Shown piece by piece: positions 18,085 to 25,788 of a DNA stretch of 64,000 nucleotides (position 1 is its first letter; every line of letters starts with the position of its first letter). The DNA comes from UBA2779 sp965232165 (GTDB lineage Bacteria; Spirochaetota; Spirochaetia; DSM-2461). The stretch spans positions 1,178,001 through 1,242,000 of the forward strand of contig CBDDOY010000001.1 in the NCBI GenBank assembly GCA_965232165.1. Direction: 5' to 3'. Both the position numbers and the translations under genes were made by a program. Under the pieces are notes generated by a model. The model worked only from the letters and a program-made list of their open reading frames with translations. It did no database searches and was not told where the DNA came from.

Positions 18085-18205
18085 TGGGCGCAACCCTTCG
18101 GGTCGGGCTTTCCGCTCCAATGCCTTAATCCGGCAGCCTGCCTCCCGGCTCATTGCCAATCGCCGGGGCTGCCGGCGGCATTTCCGCTGCAATCCCTTGC
18201 GCTTT
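18085..18205 (+). repeat. Repeat family B, copy 1
   Basis: The unit starts GGGCGCAACCCTTCGGGTCG, continues GGCTTTCCGCTCCAATGCCT, contains a GCC-rich hairpin (ATCGCCGGGGCTGCCGGCGG) and ends GCAATCCCTTGCGC. Other copies are at 36931, 43890 (inverted), 50026 and 52155 (degenerate). It has no coding content and may be a structured dispersed element. Confidence 0.85.
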
Positions 18206-18331
18206 CATGAGTTAATCTGCTGTGTACAGCAGAGCCGCAGAATTTGAAACTCAGAATTAAAACCGCAAATAGTAATGAACTGACAGGTAACTTGACCAGT
18301 AATGCCTGAAGGAAAACGAATTATTTCTCTA

Positions 18332-18359
18332 TTGTCAATCGCACACATTGAGTTGTAAT
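18332..18359 (+). promoter_or_regulatory. Candidate sigma-70-like promoter
   Basis: TTGTCA (18332-18337) and TGTAAT (18354-18359) are spaced 16 nt apart, about 40 bases upstream of the lipoprotein start at 18398. This is a similarity call only. Confidence 0.3.
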
Positions 18360-18397
18360 TAATTTACTCAAACTGAAGTCTTGAAAAGGTGAGGAGG

Positions 18398-18775
18398 ATG
18401 AAAAACAGGAAAACAGCAGGCGCACTGCTGCTTGGCACTCTGTTGGTTTTGGCGAGTTGTATCAAACCCACGAGAGGGGAAGATATTCAGCCGACAGCCG
18501 GGCTTACCATTATCAAGAAAGATGTTGTTCTCAAGAAAGCGGCATTGGTGCAGCCTGAAACCAGACAGGAGACGGATTTTGACAGCGGCACCGGCAAAAC
18601 CACCGTGGCCGGTGATGTTGCCGTCGAGGCGGGGCAGGTGTTTCACTCCGGCGTAACGGACGAGTTCCCCCCCTCCGGAGCCCTGAAGAAGGTGGTGGCC
18701 GTGGAGCCTTCCACTACAAGGTGTTGCCCACATTGTCACAAAATATCCCATTGCAAATCCCTAATTTCGCAGTGA
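18398..18775 (+). CDS. Small predicted lipoprotein, repeat-altered C-terminus
   Basis: The start ATG at 18398 follows GGTGAGG; a GTG at 18389 is a poorer choice. A lipoprotein signal is clear: MKNRKTAGALLLGTLLVLAS ending at C before IKPTRGED (lipobox VLASC). The mature part is short, with no recognised domain. The last 15 or so residues (CCPHCHKISHCKSLISQ) are read from repeat family C, so the original C-terminus has probably been replaced. The gene may be a fragment of a longer lipoprotein. Function unknown. Confidence 0.55.
   Translation: MKNRKTAGALLLGTLLVLASCIKPTRGEDIQPTAGLTIIKKDVVLKKAALVQPETRQETDFDSGTGKTTVAGDVAVEAGQVFHSGVTDEFPPSGALKKVVAVEPSTTRCCPHCHKISHCKSLISQ
18717..18770 (+). repeat. 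Repeat family C, copy 3
   Basis: CAAGGTGTTGCCCACATTGT followed by CACAAAATATCCCATTGCAA matches 3471-3515 and 9024-9060. It supplies the end of the lipoprotein reading frame. Confidence 0.6.
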
Positions 18776-19254
18776 TAGATGCTTTCTTAGCACCTAGGAG
18801 GCTATTTCATCGAGGTTTGCCATCGACCAATCCGAGGGTTTCGGCCCTACAAGGAGAGATTCCGGCTGCACCAGGCATCTCTGAGCTTGTCAAGGCATAT
18901 TCAATCGGGATTAAGGCCATGGAAAAAACTGAACATGGGTTTTTATTCAGAAATGAATTAATGGTCATTCTGAAGTTATTACTGTGAGAAGGAGCCAGTT
19001 GATTTCAATCGCAACAATCTTGGGGACACTTAATATCGAGAAGATTCGGTCCCGTTCCGGCTGCTCTTGAACAAAAGGGCACCAAAAGATTCGCTATCAG
19101 AAAGACAGGGATACTTCGTACAAATGGCTCAACCTGGCGACACGGGCCGGAAAGCACAGAGGGATTCGCAAAAAATCATTCAGAGAAATCCCCAGAAAGC
19201 CACTGATGAACCGAGTTGAGAATTCTGGCTGTGTCCATTTAGAAGCACCCTTTA
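18776..19254. other. Intergenic, no confident gene
   Basis: No gene is supported. The stretch 18776-18900 resembles the sequence after the other family C copies. A worn family A-like end (TTTAGAAGCACCCTTTA) lies at 19239-19255. Confidence 0.4.
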
Positions 19255-20784
19255 TTATCTCTCCATCATTGTCATCGTAAGCATCGCTTCTCCTGTCCTG
19301 ATCAATTCATTGCCGGAATTATGCGATCTTCCCAGCCCTCTTGAACCTGCAACGACATCTTTCACCGTACTGAAGACCTCATAAAGCTCGCCGTCAATCG
19401 TTTTCGGAGTCGTATTCCCTTGAGGTGGTTCTATAGAAAATGCCGTCACTATCAAGTTCTCGATACCAAACGGAGGCTGTACTTCTAATTCATAAGGCAA
19501 AGGAACCGTACGGTTCACTCGGTCAGAGCCTATGTAGAATGATTTTTCCAGCAGAACCAACTCGCCGGTCGCCAGGCGGTAAGTTATCTGAAGAAACGCC
19601 GGTTGGTTTACTCGAAAATACAATTGGACTATCTCTCCATCAGTAAAAACCAGAGCATCTTCATCCCGCCCTTTATTTGTCCATACATCAATATTCAGTC
19701 CGCCGTCGCTTAACGCCCCTTCTGCAAACTCTCGCAGTGCCGCCATCGCGTCATCATACCCCTGGGGGTGCAAAGACCGAGAATCAACGGAAGTCCTGGG
19801 CACCAGAACTTCCGCCCGCCCAAACTTCTCACCTGCAAGACTTGAAGCAAAGACTATAATCCGAATCAGGCCCTCCTCTTCCCAGTATTGACTTCGGAAA
19901 ACTGTCTGGCCGTTACCTGGCGGCAGGGATTCAATCAATTCACTCTCCAGCAGTTCTGAAGCATAGCGTCCAAATTCACTGGAGAAAGATGTCGCCTCAA
20001 ATAGAATCGGGGGTACTTGAATCCGACCTCCTGTAACTCCCTGGATTTTCATAATTACTGCGATTTTTCTGACAGCCTCATAAATGCTTGAGTCTATGCG
20101 GTCAGTTAACTCTTCTATGAGACCGGCAGCTTCAGACTCTGCATTCCGCAAATCCGCAAGATTCGAAGCACCCGGCAGATAGCGGAAGAATCCCTGTTCG
20201 CTCTCAGCACCGTTGATTGCACGTATCAGAGTCCATCGGTCATATAGATTCGAAAACGCATTCAGGGCATTGTACAACTGCTTCAGAGCGAGATCAGTTT
20301 TCTTAGCTCCCACAAGAGATTCATGGCTGGACAATGCGTCAGTGATTATTCTCCAATATGAAGCGGCCTCATTTGCATACGTATCTTCAAGATCAGATTT
20401 CAAAACATACGCCAGGGCATATGAATTCTTGAGATCGTCATACAGAAGATAGTCCGATCTGCCAATAGAGATATTGACTGAATTGCGGGTAATCAGCGAA
20501 ACCGAGGATGAATCGCCGCCGCTCGTTGACTCCTTCGCTATATGAATCAATTCTGATTGAACTGTGGTTCGGATTTTGCCTGCCAGATCGGCGAGAGCGA
20601 CTTCCTTGGCAATTTCCTGAGAATGGGGTTCATTTTTATTGACCATAGCAAATCCAGTGAGATAGGTGCCGGAAGGATAAGGCGTATCCGCCCCGTAAGT
20701 TTCAACCCAGGAAGGTCCCAGTGCCGATAAAACCAGAGATTGCAGGAGTAAAACCGAGAAGAAAAATCCAGCCCTTACAGCCAT
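19255..20784 (-). CDS. LPP20/DUF4384-type exported protein
   Basis: The 509-residue protein has an N-terminal signal peptide (MAVRAGFFFSVLLLQSLVLS) and an LPP20-like N-terminal part (YLTGFAMVNKN, then EVALADLAGKI). The C-terminal half (about 360-460) matches the DUF4384 type: VFTDGEIVQLYFRVNQPAFL followed by QITYRLATGELVLL. In other bacteria DUF4384 proteins often stand next to caspase-like proteins or surface assembly proteins. Here the gene is divergent from the caspase operon. The start has GGAGGTATGAA just before it. Probably periplasmic or outer-membrane associated; molecular function unknown. Confidence 0.75.
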   Translation of the reverse strand: MAVRAGFFFSVLLLQSLVLSALGPSWVETYGADTPYPSGTYLTGFAMVNKNEPHSQEIAKEVALADLAGKIRTTVQSELIHIAKESTSGGDSSSVSLITRNSVNISIGRSDYLLYDDLKNSYALAYVLKSDLEDTYANEAASYWRIITDALSSHESLVGAKKTDLALKQLYNALNAFSNLYDRWTLIRAINGAESEQGFFRYLPGASNLADLRNAESEAAGLIEELTDRIDSSIYEAVRKIAVIMKIQGVTGGRIQVPPILFEATSFSSEFGRYASELLESELIESLPPGNGQTVFRSQYWEEEGLIRIIVFASSLAGEKFGRAEVLVPRTSVDSRSLHPQGYDDAMAALREFAEGALSDGGLNIDVWTNKGRDEDALVFTDGEIVQLYFRVNQPAFLQITYRLATGELVLLEKSFYIGSDRVNRTVPLPYELEVQPPFGIENLIVTAFSIEPPQGNTTPKTIDGELYEVFSTVKDVVAGSRGLGRSHNSGNELIRTGEAMLTMTMMER

Positions 20785-21270
20785 TTCATACCTCCAAAGA
20801 CATTTTCGAAGCGTGTTTATAGAAAGTCAAATCTTGAAAAAGAATACAGCAGAGAACCGATTATGGCAACAGTGTATCATAGAACCGGCTGTTCCGTCCA
20901 ATAGAAATACAGCGCCGGAACTTAAAACTGAATGGAGTAATGAAGCTGTATCCATTTCATTACTCCGGAAAACCAGAAAATTCGGCCCCCTTATGCTGCC
21001 GAAAATATTCACGCCTTCCCTGCCGTTCCAGCCTCTCGCGGCTGTCTCGACCGGAATTTCCTCCTCATTCTTCAGATGCCGGCTGCTTTCAAAACTCAAG
21101 GCAGACCGGCCAAAGGCAGGCAGGCGGACAAAATCGAGTCAAGAACCTGGCGGATTTTTTTTAGATAGACCCTTTCGCATGGACACCATAAGCAATTCGT
21201 CCACTTGTTCCTCTCCGCCCAATAATGTACTCTATATATATCAAAAATATAAGTCATAGGAGCCCAAACT
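20785..21270. other. Divergent intergenic region between LPP20 gene and caspase operon
   Basis: This 480-bp gap must contain the promoters of both directions. Open frames on both strands overlap and lack domains, so I call no gene. An AGGAG at 21258-21262 is the ribosome-binding site of the caspase gene. Confidence 0.5.
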
Positions 21271-23016
21271 ATGAAGCATTCTATACATACTGTTGTCATC
21301 ATAGCAGCACTGCTGATCCCCGCCAGTTGCAAGAGCAGTCCCGGCGGTACAGACACGGCGGCAAGTGCCCAGACCGCCGACTTGGACACCATGAGACAGG
21401 ATTCCTATCTTAATCTGCTTATAAGGGGACAAACCGCCCCGTTTCAGTCCCTTCTGGACGAGGGAGCCCTGGACCTGAAATGGAGCGATGATGATACCAT
21501 TGCCCTGGATGCCACCATCGGCGTAAAATCCTCCTTCAAAGGCAGCAGCCTGCCCATGCGGCTTATGGTTAAGAACCCCCAGTTCGGCACCATAATGGAT
21601 CAAGAAGTCGACGTACCGGTTGGACAGACCGTCGGCTCGCCCGTACTGGCCTTAAACAAACAAGTATCGGCCATGGATAACATAGTCGTGCGCAGCGGCG
21701 CATCAGACCAGTCCCCCCGCATCGCAACCCTGACCGAAGGAGCCGTTTTCACCGCCATAGGCGAACTGAACGGCTGGTACAAAGTCGGCGTATACGGGCG
21801 AAGCGGCTGGATACAGAAAAGCGAAACCCTGGATTATAACCAGCCCGCCGAATCCTCTTTTCTGGTGGAAAATCTGCGGGCAAGCGCCGGGAGCCTCATG
21901 GACGACAGCGGCGACCCCGGCATATACGGAGAATTGACCTTCGTGAATGCAAAACCCATGCTGGCCATAATAACGCCAAGCGGCAATGAGGACGTGTACA
22001 ACGAAACCGTCATGGACATACACGCCGTCGACCGGAGCTTTGGAATCAGCAAAATTGACGTGCGCATCAACGGCGCCCCCCTCTCCGATGCGGATACCCG
22101 CGGCCTGCGCAATCTGGGAGGTGTGACGAACCGTGAATTACGCAAAAGCATCCCGCTTGCCCTGAAAAAGGGAGACAACACAGTAGAAATTACCGCCTAC
22201 AACGCCCGTAACGTCGCCTCTGACACTCAAACCCTTCGGCTGAACTCTCTGGAAATCCAGAACCCCCCATCCATGTATGTGCTCTCCGTGGGAGTCAGCC
22301 GCTATGCCAAAACCGATCAGAACCTACAGTACGCCAGAAGCGATGCCGAGAAAATCGCCGCCCTCTTCAAGAAACAGGGCCGCTCCGATATTTACAAAAA
22401 TGTTAAAATCAAAGTCCTCTACGACGAGGATGCCACCCGCTCCAACATAAAGGACGGCGTGAACTACTTCCTCTCCGAAGCCCGGAAAGACGATGTGACC
22501 GTGTTCTACTTTGCCGGCCACGGCACCACCGATGCCCGCGGGGAATACTACCTGATGGGCCATGACGGCGACATGGAGAGGCCCAGCTCTCTGGGGTACA
22601 AGAACCGCGATCTGGAAGAGGACCTGCAAAACTCCGTATACGCCGACAAAGTCCTGGTTATGCTGGATTCCTGCCGCAGCGGCCAGGCCACCGGACGGCG
22701 GGGAGCCGCCGACATCGACGCGGTGGTGAACCAGCTTGTCCTGGCCAGCGGCTACAACGTCATCAGCGCGGCGAGGGGCAACGAAGCCGCCTGGGAACGC
22801 TCCGACTGGGGCGGGGGCGCCTTTACCTACGCCATTGTTCAGTCGCTTAAGGACGGCCTGGCCGATGCCGATAAGGATGGATTTGTCAGCATCGCCGAGC
22901 TTAACGACAACATCTACCGCACGGTATTGGAACTCACCAGCAGCGAACAGCATCCCACCTTCAAGAATATGGGCTATGAACCTTACTCATTTTATCAGGT
23001 AGGGAAACAGCCATGA
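21271..23016 (+). CDS. Caspase-family (peptidase C14) lipoprotein with bacterial SH3 domain
   Basis: The 581-residue protein begins with an export signal ending LLIPASC (possible lipidated Cys). An SH3b-like domain lies at about 138-185 (VRSGASDQSPRIATL to GRSGWI). The caspase-hemoglobinase domain starts near 333 (YVLSVGVSRYA) and has both catalytic residues: His in YFAGHG (about 416) and Cys in MLDSCRSG (about 467). It is therefore probably an active cysteine protease outside the cytoplasm. Its TGA overlaps the ATG of the first Rpn gene (ATGA), so both are translationally coupled. It heads the operon that ends in the SUMF1 lipoprotein. Confidence 0.9.
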   Translation: MKHSIHTVVIIAALLIPASCKSSPGGTDTAASAQTADLDTMRQDSYLNLLIRGQTAPFQSLLDEGALDLKWSDDDTIALDATIGVKSSFKGSSLPMRLMVKNPQFGTIMDQEVDVPVGQTVGSPVLALNKQVSAMDNIVVRSGASDQSPRIATLTEGAVFTAIGELNGWYKVGVYGRSGWIQKSETLDYNQPAESSFLVENLRASAGSLMDDSGDPGIYGELTFVNAKPMLAIITPSGNEDVYNETVMDIHAVDRSFGISKIDVRINGAPLSDADTRGLRNLGGVTNRELRKSIPLALKKGDNTVEITAYNARNVASDTQTLRLNSLEIQNPPSMYVLSVGVSRYAKTDQNLQYARSDAEKIAALFKKQGRSDIYKNVKIKVLYDEDATRSNIKDGVNYFLSEARKDDVTVFYFAGHGTTDARGEYYLMGHDGDMERPSSLGYKNRDLEEDLQNSVYADKVLVMLDSCRSGQATGRRGAADIDAVVNQLVLASGYNVISAARGNEAAWERSDWGGGAFTYAIVQSLKDGLADADKDGFVSIAELNDNIYRTVLELTSSEQHPTFKNMGYEPYSFYQVGKQP

Positions 23017-24113
23017 ATAATCCCGAACGGCTCATCCGCTTTGACTGGGCCATGAAAAAGATTCTTCGCGACAAGGCCAACTTCGACATCCTTGAAGGGT
23101 TTCTTTCCGCACTGCTGAAAACGCACATCGTCATTGAAGACATACTGGAGAGCGAATCCAACCGCGAGGAAGAAAAACAGAAATTCTACCGGGTGGACCT
23201 GCTGGTGCGCGACAGCCGGAATCAGCTTATCATCATAGAGGTTCAGGCAGAAACCGAGTCGGACTACCTGGAACGGCTTGTGTTCGGAACCAGCAAAACC
23301 ATAGTGGACAACCTGAATATAGGCCAGCCATACAGCAGCATCAAGAAAGTCATATCCATCAGCATTATGTATTTCAACCTGGGCTCGGGAAAAGACTACC
23401 TCTACCATGGCAGAACAGAGTTCAAAGGAGTCCACGACGGTGAAATCCTGCAAGTCCGGCAAGTCAGTAAAATCACGGACGAAAACAACCGTGCCGTCCG
23501 TCTGCTGGAACCCAAGCCCGATATATACCCGGAATACTATCTCATCGAAGTGGAAAGATTCGAAGATATTATAAGGGAAGATGTGGACGAGTGGGTGTAT
23601 TTTTTCAAGCACGAGGAAATAAAAGACAGCTTTCATTCCCGGAACATCCAGAAAGCCAGAGAAAAGCTGAAGATACTCAGGATGAACGGGGAGGAACGAC
23701 GAGCGTACGAGAAATACCTGATGCTGTTAGCCTCGGAGCGGGACTCCATCAGAACATCCCGGGCAGAAGGTCATGAAGAAGGCTGGGAAAAAGGCTGGAC
23801 GGAAGGCATTGAAGTAGGCCGTTCGGAAGGCATTGAAGAGGGCCGCTCGGAAGGCATTGAAGTAGGCCGTTCGGAAGGCATTGAAGTAGGCCGTTCGGAA
23901 GGCATTGAAGAGGGCATTGAAGTAGGCCGTGCGAAAGGCATGACGCATTCCATACTTACCATCCTGAAGCAGTATGGCTCCATACCCGCAGCCCTTGAAC
24001 AGAAGCTTATGGAACAAAACGATCAAAACACCTTACAGCAATGGCTTGAATACGCAGCGCAGTCCAAAGACATCAGCGATTTCGAATTAAGAACAGGGAG
24101 CAAAAAACAATGA
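23013..24113 (+). CDS. Rpn family PD-(D/E)XK nuclease/putative transposase, copy 1
   Basis: The 366-residue protein matches the Rpn/PDDEXK_2 family of recombination-promoting nucleases. Catalytic candidates are D62 (FYRVDLLV) and E76-x-Q78 (LIIIEVQ), the usual Q replacing K. The helical tail (about 245-320) carries imperfect 8-residue repeats G-I-E-V/E-G-R-S-E, coded by a 24-bp tandem array, followed by a short end domain. Such arrays are common in this family. It overlaps the caspase gene by ATGA. The next gene is a near-identical copy. Target and role unknown; Rpn proteins are DNA nucleases acting in the cytoplasm, unlike their exported neighbour. Confidence 0.88.
   Translation: MNNPERLIRFDWAMKKILRDKANFDILEGFLSALLKTHIVIEDILESESNREEEKQKFYRVDLLVRDSRNQLIIIEVQAETESDYLERLVFGTSKTIVDNLNIGQPYSSIKKVISISIMYFNLGSGKDYLYHGRTEFKGVHDGEILQVRQVSKITDENNRAVRLLEPKPDIYPEYYLIEVERFEDIIREDVDEWVYFFKHEEIKDSFHSRNIQKAREKLKILRMNGEERRAYEKYLMLLASERDSIRTSRAEGHEEGWEKGWTEGIEVGRSEGIEEGRSEGIEVGRSEGIEVGRSEGIEEGIEVGRAKGMTHSILTILKQYGSIPAALEQKLMEQNDQNTLQQWLEYAAQSKDISDFELRTGSKKQ
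23806..23940 (+). repeat. Tandem 24-bp repeats coding G-I-E-V-G-R-S-E
   Basis: Units of GGCATTGAAGTAGGCCGTTC plus GGAA recur about five times with small changes. The array is absent from Rpn copy 2 (44 residues shorter there), showing that it contracts or expands as a block. Confidence 0.9.
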
Positions 24114-24196
24114 GAGAAGAAGAATTCCCCTTCAAAGGATCAAGTCATATTGTATGCGCTTATCGCTGGAAGGTGAGTGTAAACAGCCATGAATAA
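24110..24196 (+). CDS. Possible small ORF after Rpn copy 1
   Basis: An ATG overlapping the Rpn 1 stop (ATGA) opens 28 codons beginning MREEEFPFKGSSHIVC. The same first 16 residues occur after Rpn copy 2. It ends inside the start of Rpn copy 2. It may be part of the duplicated unit and not a real protein; no family recognised. Confidence 0.25.
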   Translation: MREEEFPFKGSSHIVCAYRWKVSVNSHE

Positions 24197-25157
24197 TCCC
24201 GAACGGCTCATCCGCTTTGACTGGGCCATGAAAAAGATTCTTCGCGACAAGGCCAACTTCGACATCCTTGAAGGGTTTCTTTCCGCACTGCTGAAAACGC
24301 ACATCGTCATTGAAGACATACTGGAGAGCGAATCCAGCCGCGAGGAAGAAAAACAGAAATTCTACCGGGTGGACCTGCTGGTGCGCGACAGCCGGAATCA
24401 GCTTATCATCATAGAGGTTCAGGCAGAAACCGAGTCGGACTACCTGGAACGGCTTGTGTTCGGAACCAGCAAAACCATAGTGGACAACCTGAATATAGGC
24501 CAGCCATACAGCAGCATCAAGAAAGTCATATCCATCAGCATTATGTATTTCAACCTGGGCTCGGGAAAAGACTACCTCTACCATGGCAGAACAGAGTTCA
24601 AAGGAGTCCACGACGGTGAAATCCTGCAAGTCCGGCAAGTCAGTAAAATCACGGACGAAAACAACCGTGCCGTCCGTCTGCTGGAACCCAAGCCCGATAT
24701 ATACCCGGAATACTATCTCATCGAAGTGGAAAGATTCGAAGATATTATAAGGGAAGATGTAGACGAGTGGGTGTATTTTTTCAAGCACGAGGAAATAAAA
24801 GACAGCTTTCATTCCCGGAACATCCAGAAAGCCAGAGAAAAACTGAAGATACTCAGGATGAACGGGGAGGAACGACGAGCGTACGAGAAATACCTGATGC
24901 TGTTAGCCTCGGAGCGGGACTCCATCAGAACTTCCCGGGCAGAAGGTCATGAAGAAGGCTGGGAAAAAGGCTGGACGGAAGGCATGACGCATTCCATACT
25001 TACCATCCTGAAGCAGTATGGCTCCATACCCGCAGCCCTTGAACAGAAGATCATGGAACAAAACGATCAAAACACCTTACAGCAATGGCTCGAATACGCA
25101 GCGCAGTCCAAAGACATCAGCGATTTCGAATTAAGAACAGGGAGTAAAAAACAATGA
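24189..25157 (+). CDS. Rpn family PD-(D/E)XK nuclease/putative transposase, copy 2
   Basis: The 322-residue protein is nearly the same as copy 1 (differences such as N50S and a few at the end) but lacks the G-I-E-V-G-R-S-E array. The catalytic set D62 and E76-x-Q78 is kept. The upstream AACAGCC before the ATG is also copied, so the duplication unit starts just before the start codon. Copy 2 has no ribosome-binding site of note other than upstream translation, consistent with its position in the operon. Confidence 0.88.
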   Translation: MNNPERLIRFDWAMKKILRDKANFDILEGFLSALLKTHIVIEDILESESSREEEKQKFYRVDLLVRDSRNQLIIIEVQAETESDYLERLVFGTSKTIVDNLNIGQPYSSIKKVISISIMYFNLGSGKDYLYHGRTEFKGVHDGEILQVRQVSKITDENNRAVRLLEPKPDIYPEYYLIEVERFEDIIREDVDEWVYFFKHEEIKDSFHSRNIQKAREKLKILRMNGEERRAYEKYLMLLASERDSIRTSRAEGHEEGWEKGWTEGMTHSILTILKQYGSIPAALEQKIMEQNDQNTLQQWLEYAAQSKDISDFELRTGSKKQ

Positions 25158-25246
25158 GAGAAGAAGAATTCCCCTTCAAAGGATCAAGTCATATTGTATG
25201 CGGCAAAAATCTGCGCAATCGGCGCATAAAAAGGAGAACCCCATGA
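25154..25246 (+). CDS. Possible small basic peptide between Rpn 2 and the membrane protein
   Basis: A 30-codon frame starts at the ATG overlapping the Rpn 2 stop and ends at a TGA overlapping the ATG of the next gene (ATGA at both ends). It begins MREEEFPFKGSSHIVC and ends in a basic tail (KNLRNRRIKRRTP). The double overlap suggests coupled translation, but the product may only carry ribosomes forward. No family recognised. Confidence 0.35.
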   Translation: MREEEFPFKGSSHIVCGKNLRNRRIKRRTP

Positions 25247-25788
25247 AGTATAAAACAATACCGATCCTGTTCCTGATCGCCATGACACACCTCCCCGCTC
25301 AGGAACTGCCCCCCGATCTCAAAGCCGGGGCCGACATCGCCGAAAACGGCCCCGACAACCGCCATCTGGCGCTCATGAAAGATTATATATCCGTCATGGA
25401 AGCCGAACTGGCCGGCCTAATCGAAGAACGGGACCAACTGCAAAACAAACTGGACACCATCGACAAGCGCATCAAAGCCCATAAAACCTGGGCATGGATA
25501 ACCATCCCCCTAGGAATAGCCGCTATGGGAGCCGGCGTGTATTCCTTCATCTCCGCCGAAACTGCCTACCAGAACTACAATGTCGCCGACACCAGCCGGA
25601 ATATAGACAGCTATCGGGATGAAATCGCCCTCTACGGTCCCTTAGCCTACTCCCTTGGCGGAGGCGGCCTGGCCCTTTCCGGAGCGGGAACCATCTCCGC
25701 CATTACCACCCCCAGCTGCCAGAAACTCGAAACCCGGTACCAGGGTTTGGCAGAAAAAATAACCCAACTGGAGGAGCATCTGCAATGA
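25243..25788 (+). CDS. Coiled-coil membrane protein of unknown function
   Basis: The start is the ATG at 25243 behind AAGGAG; upstream codons in the same frame are not needed. The 181-residue product has a signal peptide (MKYKTIPILFLIAMTHLPAQ), a coiled coil at about 48-82 (MEAELAGLIEERDQLQNKLD), two hydrophobic segments (AWITIPLGIAAMGAGVYSFI and AYSLGGGGLALSGAGTISAI) and a second short coiled coil. It is in the operon with the caspase, Rpn and SUMF1 genes and overlaps the next ATG by 4 bases. Possibly a periplasmic or membrane scaffold; role unknown. Confidence 0.7.
   Translation: MKYKTIPILFLIAMTHLPAQELPPDLKAGADIAENGPDNRHLALMKDYISVMEAELAGLIEERDQLQNKLDTIDKRIKAHKTWAWITIPLGIAAMGAGVYSFISAETAYQNYNVADTSRNIDSYRDEIALYGPLAYSLGGGGLALSGAGTISAITTPSCQKLETRYQGLAEKITQLEEHLQ

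Larger units (their letters stand above)
23005..25202 (+). repeat. Tandem duplication covering the two Rpn genes
   Basis: Unit 1 runs from about 23005 to 24157 and unit 2 from 24181 to about 25202. Both begin AAACAGCCATGAATAATCCC and end AAAGGATCAAGTCATATTGT. The offset of the two start codons is 1176 bp. The only large difference is the 132-bp array lost from unit 2. Confidence 0.92.
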
